DNA of 64,000 bases from Vibrio agarilyticus (GCF_012641465.1 NZ_JABAIK010000001.1:372001-436000), one strand, 5' to 3'; positions 9,439 to 19,468 are shown, counted from the first letter of the stretch. Translations and numbers: made by a program. Notes: a model not told the origin generated them from the letters alone.

Positions 9439-9470
9439 CGCTCTCTCTTTAGGAGGGCGTTTTTTTTGCG
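9439..9470 (+). terminator. fldA terminator overlapping the DUF4442 gene end
   Basis: ACGCTCTC pairs with GAGGGCGT, followed by eight T. The last codons of the convergent DUF4442 gene run through this hairpin. Confidence 0.85.
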
Positions 9471-9955
9471 TCACTCCATTCGCGATACTGCGCCTTTTTT
9501 CGTATGTACAAAGTTCGCTCGACATTTGCAACGACTTTACCACTTTCATCTTTTACTAAGATGCTAAAACAGGGAAAAAACTTATCGCCCTCGCATGTTG
9601 CGCGATAAATCTCGTTGAGCATTGGCTCGGTTAATTCAAAATGTGCGGTCAGATCGCCTTTACCTGGGCTGACAAAGTTAATTTGAGCTTGTCTATCCCA
9701 AACATAATATTGCTCGCCTAAAATGCCCATGAGCATCAAAGAGTATACAGGATCCGTCATCGAAAAAATGCTGCCGCCATACTGAGTGCGATTGGCATTT
9801 TTATTCCACCACCGCAGCTTAAGGCGCACATTAACCTCTCGAAAATCTTCACTAATTGAGGTAATAGATATTCCCGCCCCCCAAAACGGCGGCCACAGGT
9901 TCAACGCCCATTTCACCGTATTTGGTCGATACCATTTCACCATACGTTTATTCAT
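9449..9955 (-). CDS. DUF4442 hotdog-fold protein (putative thioesterase)
   Basis: This 168-residue protein resembles DUF4442 hotdog-fold proteins, related to PaaI-type acyl-CoA thioesterases. The relevant segment is NKNANRTQYGGSIFSMTDPVYSL, corresponding to the central hotdog helix, followed by a beta-rich C-terminal half. The substrate is unknown and activity is inferred from fold. Its last 22 bp lie in the fldA terminator, so the poly-T tract of that terminator is read as an A8 run in this gene (DAKKTPS end), a possible slippage site. Convergent with fldA, divergent from fur. Confidence 0.72.
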   Translation of the reverse strand: MNKRMVKWYRPNTVKWALNLWPPFWGAGISITSISEDFREVNVRLKLRWWNKNANRTQYGGSIFSMTDPVYSLMLMGILGEQYYVWDRQAQINFVSPGKGDLTAHFELTEPMLNEIYRATCEGDKFFPCFSILVKDESGKVVANVERTLYIRKKAQYREWSDAKKTPS

Positions 9956-10143
9956 CGCCTATCACCACCGCACTTGTTACTTAAATGTTACTGGTCTGAT
10001 CTGCACTATACTCGTATTCGTAGCACGGAAACAACACTTCTTTTCAACCCTTTGAACTTCGTGGTTTATTGTTAATGGCGCTTCCCCTATAATGGTCCAA
10101 TATAAACAATGCGTGATACCGCAGATCATCAACGGGAAAGTAT

Positions 10144-10596
10144 ATGCCAGACAATAATCAGGCACTGAAGGATGCCGGACTCAAAGTTACGCTTCCACGC
10201 CTAAAAATTCTTGAGGTGCTTCAACAGCCCGATTGCCAACACATCAGCGCTGAAGATTTGTATAAGAAGCTGATCGATCTGGGGGAAGAGATTGGTCTTG
10301 CCACGGTATATCGCGTTCTCAACCAATTTGATGATGCCGGTATCGTGACGCGTCATCACTTCGAAGGCGGCAAATCCGTTTTTGAGCTATCAACGCAGCA
10401 TCACCATGACCATCTTGTTTGCTTAGATTGCGGCGAGGTGATTGAGTTCTCTGATAGTATGATTGAACAACGCCAAAAAGAAATTGCCGCGCTTTATAAT
10501 ATCGAGCTAACTAACCACAGCTTATATCTTTATGGCAAATGCATCGGTGGCGCTTGTAAAACGCAAAGTGATGCACACAAACCAAAGCAAAGCTAG
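10144..10596 (+). CDS. fur: Ferric uptake regulator Fur
   Basis: This 150-residue Fur repressor has an N-terminal winged helix (about 1-83) with the recognition segment GLATVYRVLNQFDDAGIV, then the histidine-rich metal site HHHDHLVCLDCGEVIEF. Cysteine pairs Cys93/Cys96 and Cys133/Cys138 match the structural zinc pairs of gamma-proteobacterial Fur. It represses siderophore and iron-transport genes when Fe(II) is replete. It is monocistronic with its own terminator, preceded by 188 bp where I saw no convincing Fur box. Confidence 0.97.
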   Translation: MPDNNQALKDAGLKVTLPRLKILEVLQQPDCQHISAEDLYKKLIDLGEEIGLATVYRVLNQFDDAGIVTRHHFEGGKSVFELSTQHHHDHLVCLDCGEVIEFSDSMIEQRQKEIAALYNIELTNHSLYLYGKCIGGACKTQSDAHKPKQS

Positions 10597-10614
10597 CTCA
10601 TTAGCATGACACAT

Positions 10615-10646
10615 AAAAAAACCAGCACATTGTGCTGGTTTTTTTA
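10615..10646 (+). terminator. fur terminator
   Basis: AAAAAACCAGCACA-TTG-TGTGCTGGTTTTTT type hairpin 19 bp after the fur stop codon, with T-runs on both strands. Confidence 0.88.
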
Positions 10647-10759
10647 TGACATAACGCAGCTTGGCCGCGTCTTTTCTCAAGTGGTCTCAAAAGGCAGATT
10701 AAACTTAAGTCTCTCAAGATTCCTTAACGGGTTAGCCCTTATTGCTAAGGGCTCGCAAA

Positions 10760-12430
10760 TCAATCGTTGTCAATTTTCGCCCAAGTATCACGTAATCCAA
10801 CCGTGCGGTTAAACACCAAAGCCTCAGGCTGTGAATCCTTAACATCCGCGCAGAAGTAACCCATACGCTCAAACTGATAACCAGCTTCTGGCAATGCTGT
10901 CGCAAGACTTGGCTCAACAAAACCTTGCATCACAATGAGTGAATCTGGGTTAATGGTTGCAGCAAAGTCATTTGCAGCCGCCGGATTGGCAACAGTAAAC
11001 AGACGATCGTATAGACGAATTTCCGCTGGCAGCGCTTTATCAGCAGAAACCCAGTGGATCACCCCTTTCACTTTACGACCATCTGCAGGGTTTTTACCTA
11101 AGGTCTCTGCGTCATAAGAGCAGAAAATGGTGGTAATATTACCTGCTTCATCTTTTTCAATGCGTTCTGCTTTGACAACATACGCACCACGCAAGCGAAC
11201 TTCTTTACCCAGAACCAAGCGCTTGTATTTCTTATTGGCTTCTTCACGGAAGTCTTCACGCTCAATCCATAACTCACGAGTAAATGGCACTTCACGCTCA
11301 CCCATTTCTGGTTTATTTGGATGATTTGCAACCGTCAGATTCTCAATAGAATCGGCAGGGAAATTTTCAATCACCAATTTAACCGGATCGAGAACCGCCA
11401 TAGCGCGAGGCGCATTTTCATTGAGATCATCGCGAATGCAAGACTCTAACGCGCCAAACTCAATCATATTTTCTTGTTTCGTCACACCAATGCGCTGGCA
11501 AAACTCGCGAATGGACGCTGGCGTAAAACCACGGCGGCGCAAACCAGAAATCGTCGGCATGCGCGGATCATCCCAGCCATTAACTAACTTTTCGCTTACC
11601 AACTGGTTTAGCTTACGTTTTGACATCACAGTGTATTCGAGATTCAAGCGACTGAATTCATACTGATGAGGTCGACAGTCTATCGTGATGTTATCCAAAA
11701 CCCAGTCGTATAGACGACGGTTATCCATAAATTCAAGTGTGCAAATTGAATGCGTGATCCCTTCAATCGCATCAGAAATGCAATGAGTAAAATCATACAT
11801 TGGATAAATACACCATTTATCCCCTGTTTGATGATGTGACGCAAAACGAACGCGGTAAAGCACAGGGTCGCGCATGACCATAAACGAAGAGCTCATATCA
11901 ATCTTGGCACGAAGACACGCCTTTCCTTCTTCAAAGCCGCCATCGCGCATTTTTTCAAATAGTGCTAAGTTTTCTGCAATTGGACGGTCGCGATATGGGC
12001 TCGGTTTACCTGGAGCCGTCAGTGTTCCACGATATTCACGGATTTCATCAGGGCTTAGCTCATCCACATAAGCTAGGCCTTTGTTAATGAGTTCAACAGC
12101 ATAACCATAAAGCGCATCAAAGTAGTTTGATGAGTAACACGCTTCACCAGCCCACTCAAACCCTAGCCAATGTACGTCTTTTTTGATTGACTCAACGTAT
12201 TCGATGTCTTCTTTTTCAGGGTTGGTGTCGTCAAAGCGAAGGTTACACTGGCCCTGATAGTCCTGAGCAATACCAAAATTTAAACAGATTGATTTGGCAT
12301 GACCGATATGCAAGTAGCCATTTGGCTCTGGCGGGAATCGAGTATGCACGCTGGTATGTTTGCCCTCCGCTAGATCTTTATCAATAATCTGGCGGATAAA
12401 GTTTGATGGACGAGCATCAGCTTCACTCAT
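10760..12430 (-). CDS. glnS: Glutaminyl-tRNA synthetase
   Basis: This 556-residue class I synthetase charges tRNA-Gln. The HIGH-type motif is [15 protein letters not shown] near residue 33 and the KMSKS-type motif is [11 protein letters not shown] near residue 268. The segment [12 protein letters not shown] and the C-terminal beta-barrel anticodon-binding domain are as in E. coli GlnS (554 residues). Convergent with fur. The upstream side holds a long family-2 repeat. Confidence 0.97.
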   Translation of the reverse strand: MSEADARPSNFIRQIIDKDLAEGKHTSVHTRFPPEPNGYLHIGHAKSICLNFGIAQDYQGQCNLRFDDTNPEKEDIEYVESIKKDVHWLGFEWAGEACYSSNYFDALYGYAVELINKGLAYVDELSPDEIREYRGTLTAPGKPSPYRDRPIAENLALFEKMRDGGFEEGKACLRAKIDMSSSFMVMRDPVLYRVRFASHHQTGDKWCIYPMYDFTHCISDAIEGITHSICTLEFMDNRRLYDWVLDNITIDCRPHQYEFSRLNLEYTVMSKRKLNQLVSEKLVNGWDDPRMPTISGLRRRGFTPASIREFCQRIGVTKQENMIEFGALESCIRDDLNENAPRAMAVLDPVKLVIENFPADSIENLTVANHPNKPEMGEREVPFTRELWIEREDFREEANKKYKRLVLGKEVRLRGAYVVKAERIEKDEAGNITTIFCSYDAETLGKNPADGRKVKGVIHWVSADKALPAEIRLYDRLFTVANPAAANDFAATINPDSLIVMQGFVEPSLATALPEAGYQFERMGYFCADVKDSQPEALVFNRTVGLRDTWAKIDND

Positions 12431-12572
12431 CTAAAGCACCTCAAATATTCGTATTGTCGGAAAATGGACGCATTAGCTCACAGCGCCAATGCGGTTACCT
12501 TAAGGCAGATTTGGGATTCCTAAAGCGCTTATCGCTAGTGTAAACAGCAAACAAGTCCGGACCTCTTACCTA

Positions 12573-12846
12573 GGTATATACCCAAGTGACCTCAAGATGC
12601 TAGATTCAGAGCCGGCTCACTGGGCTGAGAGCAAGGCAAACAACGCAGCGAAATAGCGAGTCTATTTTCAAGTTGTTTAACGCTGCTATCGGTTCAGCGA
12701 TTGGCTCCCAAAGGGCGAGCCGCCTTGGCTCATCAGCTTTGTTGACAATTTTCGATTGAGAACCACTCAATCTTCAAACCCTCGCCTCACTGACAAATCA
12801 AGTCATTCTCGCTGAACCATGCATCTTGAGGTTACTTGGGTATATA
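12573..12846 (+). repeat. Long family-2 intergenic repeat (about 274 bp)
   Basis: The element is bounded by TATACCCAAGTGACCTCAAG and CATCTTGAGGTTACTTGGG plus TATA, which are inverted ends. Its interior (GAGCCGGCTCACTGGG, CAACGCAGCGAAATAGCGAG, TCTCGCTGAACCATGC) differs from the ERIC-like core but recurs at 21431-21597. It fills the gap between glnS and the nagE terminator. No coding potential is apparent. Confidence 0.75.
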
Positions 12847-12965
12847 ACCAATTATGATCCATCATTCCACTAAAATAGACAACTAGATCTGCGCTGAAAT
12901 ACCAACAATTTGTCACTTTGCCAGTAAAGCGCGACGCAACCGCAGACAAAACTCTGCCTCACAAC

Positions 12966-12995
12966 GAAAAATCCCCACCGAAGTGGGGATTTTTC
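12966..12995. terminator. nagE terminator
   Basis: The perfect hairpin AAAAATCCCCAC-CGAA-GTGGGGATTTTT lies 69 bp beyond the nagE stop. T-runs flank it on both strands. Confidence 0.85.
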
Positions 12996-13063
12996 GTACT
13001 CATTTAACCGAAAGCCGAGACTTTTGATTATCTAAGTAATACGTAGGGTAACGACTACTCTAA

Positions 13064-14560
13064 TTATGCTGGCAGCTCAACCGCGGCCAGATCTTCATCA
13101 TTTGAGATGGCCTTCATTTCATTGGCAATGATCTCTGCCAGCGGGCCTAAAATCACTTGCAGGTTATTCGTACCCAGCTTCACGACACCCATGGCACCAA
13201 GATCTTTTAATGTTTTCTCGTTAATGACACTCATATCCTTAACGGTCAAACGCAGGCGTGTAATACACGCATCAATGTTAGCTAAGTTCTCATGACCACC
13301 TAACGCTTTTAGGTATTGACGAGCGAGGCCTGCTGAGTCACCTGAACCCGCTGCAACGACAGTGTCACCACTTTCGTCGTCTTCACGTCCAGGAGTACTC
13401 AGGCTGAACTTGGTGATTGCAGCGCGGAAAATCACGTAGTAAATGGCGAAGAACGCAGCGCCTTGCAGTAGCAACATGTACCACTTGTTCGCGAGTGGGT
13501 TTTGCGCAGAAAGCAGCATATCCACAAGACCAGCAGAGAAACCAAAGCCCGCAGTCCAGTTCATCAAGTCGGCGATAAACAAAGAGATACCGGTTAATAC
13601 TGCATGAAGTACATACAAAGCAGGTGCAAGGAACATGAATGAGAACTCTAGCGGCTCAGTAACACCAGTAAAGAACGATGCAAAACCAGCGGCTATCATG
13701 ATGGATGCCACACGTGCTTTGTTTTCAGGTTTCGCGCAGTGGTACATCGCCAATGCTGCGCCCGGTAGGCCAAACATCATGATAGGGAAGAAACCTGCCA
13801 TGTAGCGTCCAGTCTCACCAACAACACCAACACCCGTTTCGATTGCATTTGGCGTCCACCAGTTTCCTAGATCATTGATGCCAGCCATATCGAACCAAAA
13901 TACTGAATTGAGTGCATGGTGCAAGCCAACAGGGATCAATAAACGGTTAAAGAAGCCATAAAGACCCGAGCCCACTTCGCCCATACCAGTAATGCTCTCA
14001 CCAAATCCGATAAGACCACTAAAGATCACAGGCCATGCAAACATCAGAACAAACGACATCAAAATGCCGGCAAAAGAAGTCAAAATGGGAACTAAACGCT
14101 TACCTGAGAAGAATGCAAGAGCCTTTGGCAGCTCAACCGCGGAGTAACGATTATAGATTTCTGCTGAGATGATACCCGCTAAAATACCAACAAACTGGTT
14201 TCCGATTTTTTGGAACGCCAAAGTGCTTTCGTTGTTGAGTGATATCATGCCAATCGCTTCTACGGTGGCAGGATTAAGTAGCGTTGTCACAACCATATAG
14301 CAAACAAAACCTGCCAATGCCGCAGCGCCATCTTTGTCTTTAGACATACCGTAAGCCACACCAATCGCAAATAGGACTGACATGTTATCAATAATGGCGG
14401 CGCCCGCTTTGATCAAAAAAGCGGCCATTGCATTGTTAGCGCCCCAACCCGTTGGATCAAGATAGTAGCCAATGCCCATCAATATCGCTGCTGCAGGAAG
14501 TGTGGCTACGGGCACCATGAGTGCCTTACCCACCTTCTGGAAGTATCCGAGAATATTCAC
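13064..14560 (-). CDS. nagE: PTS N-acetylglucosamine transporter EIICB (NagE without IIA)
   Basis: This 498-residue inner-membrane transporter imports and phosphorylates N-acetylglucosamine. The EIIC glucose-family domain (about 1-380) begins MNILGYFQKVGKALMVPVAT and contains GLHHALNSVFWFD and GVTEPLEFSFMF. A linker leads to EIIB, with the phosphorylated cysteine at about residue 432 in DACITRLRLTVKD. E. coli NagE (about 648 residues) has a fused IIA domain that is absent here, so EIIA-Glc (crr, in this window) is the likely donor. Divergent from nagA across probable NagC and CRP sites. Confidence 0.95.
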   Translation of the reverse strand: MNILGYFQKVGKALMVPVATLPAAAILMGIGYYLDPTGWGANNAMAAFLIKAGAAIIDNMSVLFAIGVAYGMSKDKDGAAALAGFVCYMVVTTLLNPATVEAIGMISLNNESTLAFQKIGNQFVGILAGIISAEIYNRYSAVELPKALAFFSGKRLVPILTSFAGILMSFVLMFAWPVIFSGLIGFGESITGMGEVGSGLYGFFNRLLIPVGLHHALNSVFWFDMAGINDLGNWWTPNAIETGVGVVGETGRYMAGFFPIMMFGLPGAALAMYHCAKPENKARVASIMIAAGFASFFTGVTEPLEFSFMFLAPALYVLHAVLTGISLFIADLMNWTAGFGFSAGLVDMLLSAQNPLANKWYMLLLQGAAFFAIYYVIFRAAITKFSLSTPGREDDESGDTVVAAGSGDSAGLARQYLKALGGHENLANIDACITRLRLTVKDMSVINEKTLKDLGAMGVVKLGTNNLQVILGPLAEIIANEMKAISNDEDLAAVELPA

Positions 14561-14643
14561 CTTATGTTCCCCCTATGGAATTTTGGTTTTCTGCTGGACA
14601 ACTTTTTTCGGTTATCCAATTTAGTCACGGTCAGTGTAAAAAA

Positions 14644-14666
14644 ATAATTTCGCTCCGCAAATTAAA
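14644..14666. promoter_or_regulatory. Candidate NagC operator, nagE-proximal
   Basis: An imperfect palindrome (TAATTTCGC...GCAAATTA) about 85 bp upstream of the nagE start resembles the AT-rich NagC boxes, with TT..TTT arms and an inverse AAA..AA. Paired with the site at 14739-14762 it could support looping as in the E. coli nag region. Assignment is by eye. Confidence 0.45.
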
Positions 14667-14677
14667 ACGACTATGTT

Positions 14678-14693
14678 TGTGACCGTAATCACC
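14678..14693. promoter_or_regulatory. Candidate CRP-cAMP site between nagE and nagA
   Basis: TGTGACCGTAATCACC matches TGTGA-N6-TCACA with one mismatch. It lies between the two candidate NagC operators, as in other nag divergent regions, consistent with catabolite control of the GlcNAc genes. Confidence 0.65.
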
Positions 14694-14738
14694 AGATTTC
14701 TATGCTAAAGCACTTTTTTGCTAGCGAGATCATAAAAC

Positions 14739-14762
14739 TTATTTTATGATTAAAAAAAATAA
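14739..14762. promoter_or_regulatory. Candidate NagC operator, nagA-proximal
   Basis: A 24-bp near-palindrome begins TTATTTTA and ends AAAAATAA, the shape of NagC binding sites. It is centred about 95 bp from the other candidate site. The rest of the 565-bp divergent region (14561-15125) holds no credible gene. The nagA ribosome site AAGGA is at 15111-15115. Confidence 0.55.
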
Positions 14763-15125
14763 CAAGACAAAGATAATATTACTGTCATAAACTCACAGTT
14801 ATTAAGATGAACGTGCGTATTAGACCGTTGAGATGAATGCTTTTCCAAACAGGTGTTTGATTCATCTAACGATGTTTTCCTATCGTCATCGCTCTTGCAT
14901 TAATTTGATTTTTTGCTGCACAAAATGACTTATGTTTTTGTACTAAAAGCTTGGTTGAATCCGCGATAAATCGCACAAGGCGGCGCACTATACCCAGTGA
15001 TCCGAAAGGTCTCAAGATGAAATTCAACACAGCGAAACCAAAGTGCCAAGATGATATCAAGTCGTCATCTGATACCGCCTTGAACTGAAAGAATTTAAAT
15101 CTCAATCGATAAGGATTAGCAGACT

Positions 15126-16262
15126 ATGTACGCGCTAACGAATGGTAAAATTTTTACAGGAAATGATGTGCTGTATGATCATGCTGTGATCATCGAAAAT
15201 AACCTGATCAACGCCATCGTGCCTATGAGTGACATTGCCGATCATGTTCCTCAACATGATATGAAGGGCGCTAATATCAGCCCTGGTTTTATTGACTTAC
15301 AACTTAATGGCTGTGGTGGGGTTATGCTCAATGACGAGATCTCAGCCAACACCATGCAAATTATGCATGAAGCCAATCTTAAATCTGGATGCACCAGTTT
15401 TTTACCAACACTGATCACCTCATCAGATGCCGATATGCGCGCCGCAATCATTGCCGCGCGAGAATACCAAACCACCTATCGTAACCAATCCCTTGGATTG
15501 CATTTAGAAGGCCCCTACCTCAATGTATTGAAAAAGGGAATTCACAGTGTCGACTACATTCGCCCTTCTGATGACAGCATGATTGATTTTATCTGTGACA
15601 ATGCCGACGTAGTCCGCAAAGTCACTCTAGCACCTGAGCTGAATCATCCAAAACACATCACGCGGCTGCGCCAATCTGGCATTGTGGTCGCAATTGGGCA
15701 TAGTAATGCGAGTTATCAGCAAGCGCGCCAAGCCTTTGATGCTGGGATCACTTTTGCAACTCATCTATTTAATGCAATGACTCCTATGGTAGGGCGTGAG
15801 CCTGGTGTCGTTGGCGCAATTTACGATACTGACGATGTTTATGCTGGTGTGATTGCGGATGGCTTCCATGTTGATTACGCCAATATTCGCATTGCTCATA
15901 AAATCAAAGGTGACAAACTCGTATTAGTGACCGATGCCACAGCTCCAGCAGGTGCTGAAATGGATTACTTTATTTTTGTTGGTAAGAAAGTATATTACCG
16001 AGATGGCAAGTGCGTTGATGAAAATGGCACACTTGGCGGCTCAGCTTTGACCATGATTGAAGCAGTTCAAAACACAGTTGAGCATGTTGGTATCGCTTTA
16101 GACGAAGCACTGAGAATGGCGACACTCTACCCGGCTAAGGCCATTGGCGTCGATGACCATTTGGGTCGAATCAAACCTGGTATGATTGCAAACTTGGCCA
16201 TTTTTGACCGTGATTTCAAAGTAAAAGCGACAGTAGTTAACGGACAATATGAGCAGAATTAG
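15126..16262 (+). CDS. nagA: N-acetylglucosamine-6-phosphate deacetylase
   Basis: This 378-residue amidohydrolase removes acetate from GlcNAc-6-P made by NagE, giving GlcN-6-P. Metal ligands are visible: Glu128 in LHLEGPYLN, His192 in AIGHSNA and His213 in ATHLFNAM. The catalytic Asp270 lies in VTDATAPAG. Length matches E. coli NagA (382). It is co-transcribed with nagC, whose start overlaps the nagA stop. nagB (deaminase), adjacent in E. coli, is not in this window. Confidence 0.96.
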   Translation: MYALTNGKIFTGNDVLYDHAVIIENNLINAIVPMSDIADHVPQHDMKGANISPGFIDLQLNGCGGVMLNDEISANTMQIMHEANLKSGCTSFLPTLITSSDADMRAAIIAAREYQTTYRNQSLGLHLEGPYLNVLKKGIHSVDYIRPSDDSMIDFICDNADVVRKVTLAPELNHPKHITRLRQSGIVVAIGHSNASYQQARQAFDAGITFATHLFNAMTPMVGREPGVVGAIYDTDDVYAGVIADGFHVDYANIRIAHKIKGDKLVLVTDATAPAGAEMDYFIFVGKKVYYRDGKCVDENGTLGGSALTMIEAVQNTVEHVGIALDEALRMATLYPAKAIGVDDHLGRIKPGMIANLAIFDRDFKVKATVVNGQYEQN

Positions 16263-17479
16263 TGATGAATGGCGGACAGATCGGTAATGTAGACCTTGTA
16301 AAACAGCTTAACAGTGCGGCAGTTTACCGCCTAATTGATCAGCAAGGGCCGATCTCTCGCATTCAGGTGGCAGACGTCAGCCAATTGGCTCCAGCCAGTG
16401 TCACAAAAATCACTCGACAGCTCCTTGAGCACGGTTTGATCAAAGAAGTGGCGCAGCAAGCCTCTACCGGCGGTCGCCGCGCAATTTCTCTGCAAACCGA
16501 AACTCGCCCTTTTCATTCGATCGCCATCCGCCTTGGTCGAGATTATGTGCAATATGCACTCTATGACCTAAGCGGACGTGCTCTGGCAAATCAGCAACAG
16601 TCACTAGATTACCATAATCAACACGAGCTTATCGATGGACTGACGGCTCAACTTGAAGAGTTCATCAACCAGTGCACTCCTCAAATTGAGCAGTTTATCG
16701 CTATCGGAATCACCCTACCTGGATTAGTGAATCCTACCACAGGTGTGGTCGAATACATGCCCAACACCGATATCGATAATCTTGAACTTGGGAATATCAT
16801 CAGTGAACGCTTCAACACCAGCTGCTTTGTCGGTAACGATGTTCGCAGCATGGCATTGGCTGAACACTATTTCGGCGCGAGTCGTGATTGCCAAGACTCG
16901 ATTTTAGTCAGCGTGCATCGCGGTACGGGAGCCGGAATCATTGTCAATGGCCAAATTTTTCTTGGCTATAACCGTAATGTTGGGGAAATTGGGCATATTC
17001 AAATCGATCCGCTGGGAGAACAGTGTCAATGTGGCAATTTTGGCTGTTTAGAGACTGTTGCCGCCAACCCTGCGATCGTTAATACTGTCACGAAGTTGCT
17101 GACACAAGGTTACCCTTCAAGCCTTGCAGAGCTTAACTCCGTTACCATGGCAGACATTTGCAACCACGCTATTGCAGGGGATGAATTAGCAGCACAAAGC
17201 TTAATTCGCGTAGGTAACCAACTAGGTAAAGCCATTGCCATTACGGTCAATTTATTTAACCCGCAAAAAATCGTCATTGCCGGCGACATCACAATGGCTG
17301 AGTCGGTGATTTTCCCTGCGATCAAACGAAACATTCAAACCCAATCCCTTACTACCTTCCATAATAATTTACCGATCGTCGCCTCTGAAATCGACAAAGA
17401 GCCGACCTTGGGCGGATTTGCCATTATCAAACGCGCAATGCTCAATGGTGTATTACTACAAAAGCTGCTAGGAGAGTAA
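16262..17479 (+). CDS. nagC: ROK-family repressor NagC
   Basis: This 405-residue regulator has an N-terminal winged helix (ISRIQVADVSQLAPASVTKITRQLL, about 31-55) followed by a ROK sugar-kinase fold. The ROK signature GEIGHIQIDPLGEQCQCGNFGCLE (about 241-264) carries the zinc-binding CxCGxxGC. It responds to GlcNAc-6-P and controls the nag and probably chitin-utilisation genes. Either GTG at 16262 (overlapping the nagA TAG) or ATG at 16265 can start it; the overlap implies translational coupling. I call it NagC rather than Mlc because it follows nagA. Confidence 0.93.
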   Translation: MMNGGQIGNVDLVKQLNSAAVYRLIDQQGPISRIQVADVSQLAPASVTKITRQLLEHGLIKEVAQQASTGGRRAISLQTETRPFHSIAIRLGRDYVQYALYDLSGRALANQQQSLDYHNQHELIDGLTAQLEEFINQCTPQIEQFIAIGITLPGLVNPTTGVVEYMPNTDIDNLELGNIISERFNTSCFVGNDVRSMALAEHYFGASRDCQDSILVSVHRGTGAGIIVNGQIFLGYNRNVGEIGHIQIDPLGEQCQCGNFGCLETVAANPAIVNTVTKLLTQGYPSSLAELNSVTMADICNHAIAGDELAAQSLIRVGNQLGKAIAITVNLFNPQKIVIAGDITMAESVIFPAIKRNIQTQSLTTFHNNLPIVASEIDKEPTLGGFAIIKRAMLNGVLLQKLLGE

Positions 17480-17555
17480 GGTCAGCCGCCTCAAGATACA
17501 TGCTTCGCTACAAAGAGCTTGGACTTTCAATGACAACGTATATGAGAGCAGTCCC

Positions 17556-17719
17556 TATACCCAAACTACTTGAAGATGCAGGTAGGCGACCAGCGAACAA
17601 AGCCGAACAAAGCCTCTGAGCACTTCGTGAACATAGATAAACTATGTGATGCGGTTTGTGAGTGCTCGTCCCTTCATTTTTTAAAGGAAAGCGCTGCAAC
17701 TTCAAGTAGGACGGGGATA
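17556..17719 (+). repeat. ERIC-like repeat with internal insertions (copy 4)
   Basis: A 164-bp copy starts TATACCCAAACTACTTGAAG and ends CAACTTCAAGTAGGACGGGG. Relative to the 127-bp copies it carries a duplicated GAACAAAGCC, an inserted GCACTTCGTGAAC beside the CATAGATAAACTATG core, and an extra CCTTCATTTTTTAAAGGAAA segment. It lies between nagC and the antiporter gene, in a 362-bp gap with no gene. Confidence 0.85.
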
Positions 17720-17841
17720 ACCTCATGAAGAAAGCACTTCGCTTTCAAGCGCTAAGGGGATATATCTTTGAGCAAAACTTAGGTTAGGCTACAATCTCGG
17801 GCTGGGTTATCCAGCCCGTTTTCGTTTTTAGGATTAAGCAC

Positions 17842-19434
17842 ATGGACATTGTACTCATAAGCGCAGCCTTCATTGCCGGATTTGCGGCACTGAAATGTCA
17901 CCTTCCCCCTTTAGTTGGCTTTTTATTGGCGGGCTTTGCACTGCAAGCGTGGGGGTATCAGTCCAATGAAACTATTACGACACTTGCAGACCTCGGTGTC
18001 ACTTTGCTGCTATTTACAATTGGTCTTAAACTCGACATCAAAACACTATTATCTAAAGAGATTTGGGCCAGCGCCACCTTCCATAATTTAACCACCAGCG
18101 TACTTTTTGCCGCATTATTTGCCGGTTTAAAACTGCTCGGTCTTGGTAGTTTTGCTAGTATGGATCTCGGTCAGTTACTGTTACTGGGCTTTGCTCTTTC
18201 CTTTTCAAGCACCGTATTTGCCGTCAAAGCGCTGCAAGAGAAAGGCGAAATGAACGCCACGTACGCATCAGTCGCCATTGGCATTTTAGTCATGCAAGAT
18301 ATTTTTGCGGTGATCTTTCTGACTGCCTCAACGGGAAAACTCCCCCATTGGTACGCTATCATCCTGTTTGGATTGCCACTATTACGACCGATATTTTTTA
18401 GGCTGCTGAATCGTGTCGGCCACAATGAAATGCTCGTATTATTTGGCGTTGTTTTTGCGCTCGTGGTTGGCGCAGGTTTGTTTACTTTAGTGGGAATGAA
18501 GCCTGATTTGGGCGCGCTGATTATGGGCATGATGCTCGCTGAACATCGCAAAGCGTCTGAATTATCTAAGTCACTGTTTAATATTAAAGAGTTATTTTTA
18601 GTCTGTTTTTTCCTCAATATCGGGCTCTCTGCCGAGCCCACACTGAACGCGCTCTTGTTGGCTCTGTTGTTCATCGCTCTGTTACCGCTGAAAGGTTTGC
18701 TCTATTTCATCACTATCAATGCCTTTAAGTTTCGTGTACGCACCTCATTATTAGCCTCACTCACGCTGTTCAATTACAGCGAGTTTGGTCTTATCGTCGG
18801 TGGTTTGGCGTTTTCGCTCGGTTGGATGTCGGCAGATATGATGGTGGCACTCGCATTAGCACTGTCCTTGTCTTTTGTTATCGCAGCCCCACTGAATCGC
18901 CTTGGACACAAAATTTATCAGCACTCTGGAAAGTGGTTACAAGAACATGCAGCAGAGAAACTCAATCAACGTGACCGATTAATTAACCCAGGGCAAGCGC
19001 AAGTGCTTATCTTAGGTATGGGGCGAATTGGCAGCGGAGCGTATGATGAACTTAAGGCGCGCTACGGCTCAATCTGCTTAGGTATCGAAGTAAAAGAAGA
19101 TGCGGCGGCCGAACATCGAGAAGAAGGCCGTAATGTCATCGCAGCCGACGCTACCGACCCGGATTTTTGGGAGCGCATTTTAGACACCGCCCAAGTCAAA
19201 TTGGTGCTCTTAGCGATGCCACATCATCAGGGGAATCAGACCGCTCTAAATCAGCTCAAAGCACGAGGATTTAAAGGGCAAGTTGCGGCCATTGCCGCGT
19301 ACCAAGACCAATTCGACGGTCTCTTTGCCAGTGGCGTCGATGCAGCATTCAACATATACAGCGAGGCTGGTAGCGGTTTTGCTCGTCATGTCTGTGAACA
19401 ACTTCAGCCGCCGTTAACTGCCAGAATTGATTGA
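17842..19434 (+). CDS. CPA2-family cation:proton antiporter with TrkA-N domain
   Basis: This 530-residue membrane protein has about 11-12 hydrophobic segments in residues 1-370 typical of the Na+/H+ exchanger domain (PPLVGFLLAGFAL, FSSTVFAVKALQEKG). A cytosolic TrkA-N/RCK nucleotide-binding domain follows, beginning AQVLILGMGRIGSGAYDELK at about 390. Architecture is that of the KefB/YbaL group, which exchange K+ or Na+ for protons; ion and ligand cannot be fixed from sequence. Monocistronic, with an ERIC-like repeat upstream and a hairpin terminator downstream. Confidence 0.85.
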   Translation: MDIVLISAAFIAGFAALKCHLPPLVGFLLAGFALQAWGYQSNETITTLADLGVTLLLFTIGLKLDIKTLLSKEIWASATFHNLTTSVLFAALFAGLKLLGLGSFASMDLGQLLLLGFALSFSSTVFAVKALQEKGEMNATYASVAIGILVMQDIFAVIFLTASTGKLPHWYAIILFGLPLLRPIFFRLLNRVGHNEMLVLFGVVFALVVGAGLFTLVGMKPDLGALIMGMMLAEHRKASELSKSLFNIKELFLVCFFLNIGLSAEPTLNALLLALLFIALLPLKGLLYFITINAFKFRVRTSLLASLTLFNYSEFGLIVGGLAFSLGWMSADMMVALALALSLSFVIAAPLNRLGHKIYQHSGKWLQEHAAEKLNQRDRLINPGQAQVLILGMGRIGSGAYDELKARYGSICLGIEVKEDAAAEHREEGRNVIAADATDPDFWERILDTAQVKLVLLAMPHHQGNQTALNQLKARGFKGQVAAIAAYQDQFDGLFASGVDAAFNIYSEAGSGFARHVCEQLQPPLTARID

Positions 19435-19468
19435 GATTATACCCAGCAATGTTCTCTGATTTCACTTT

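Noticed and set aside
14866-15105. 79-codon minus-strand frame in the nagE-nagA gap
   Set aside because: Basic, low-quality composition, no ribosome site, and it sits in the nagA leader.
18171-18674. 167-codon frame antisense to the antiporter gene
   Set aside because: Opposite strand of a clear multi-helix membrane protein, with no ribosome site.
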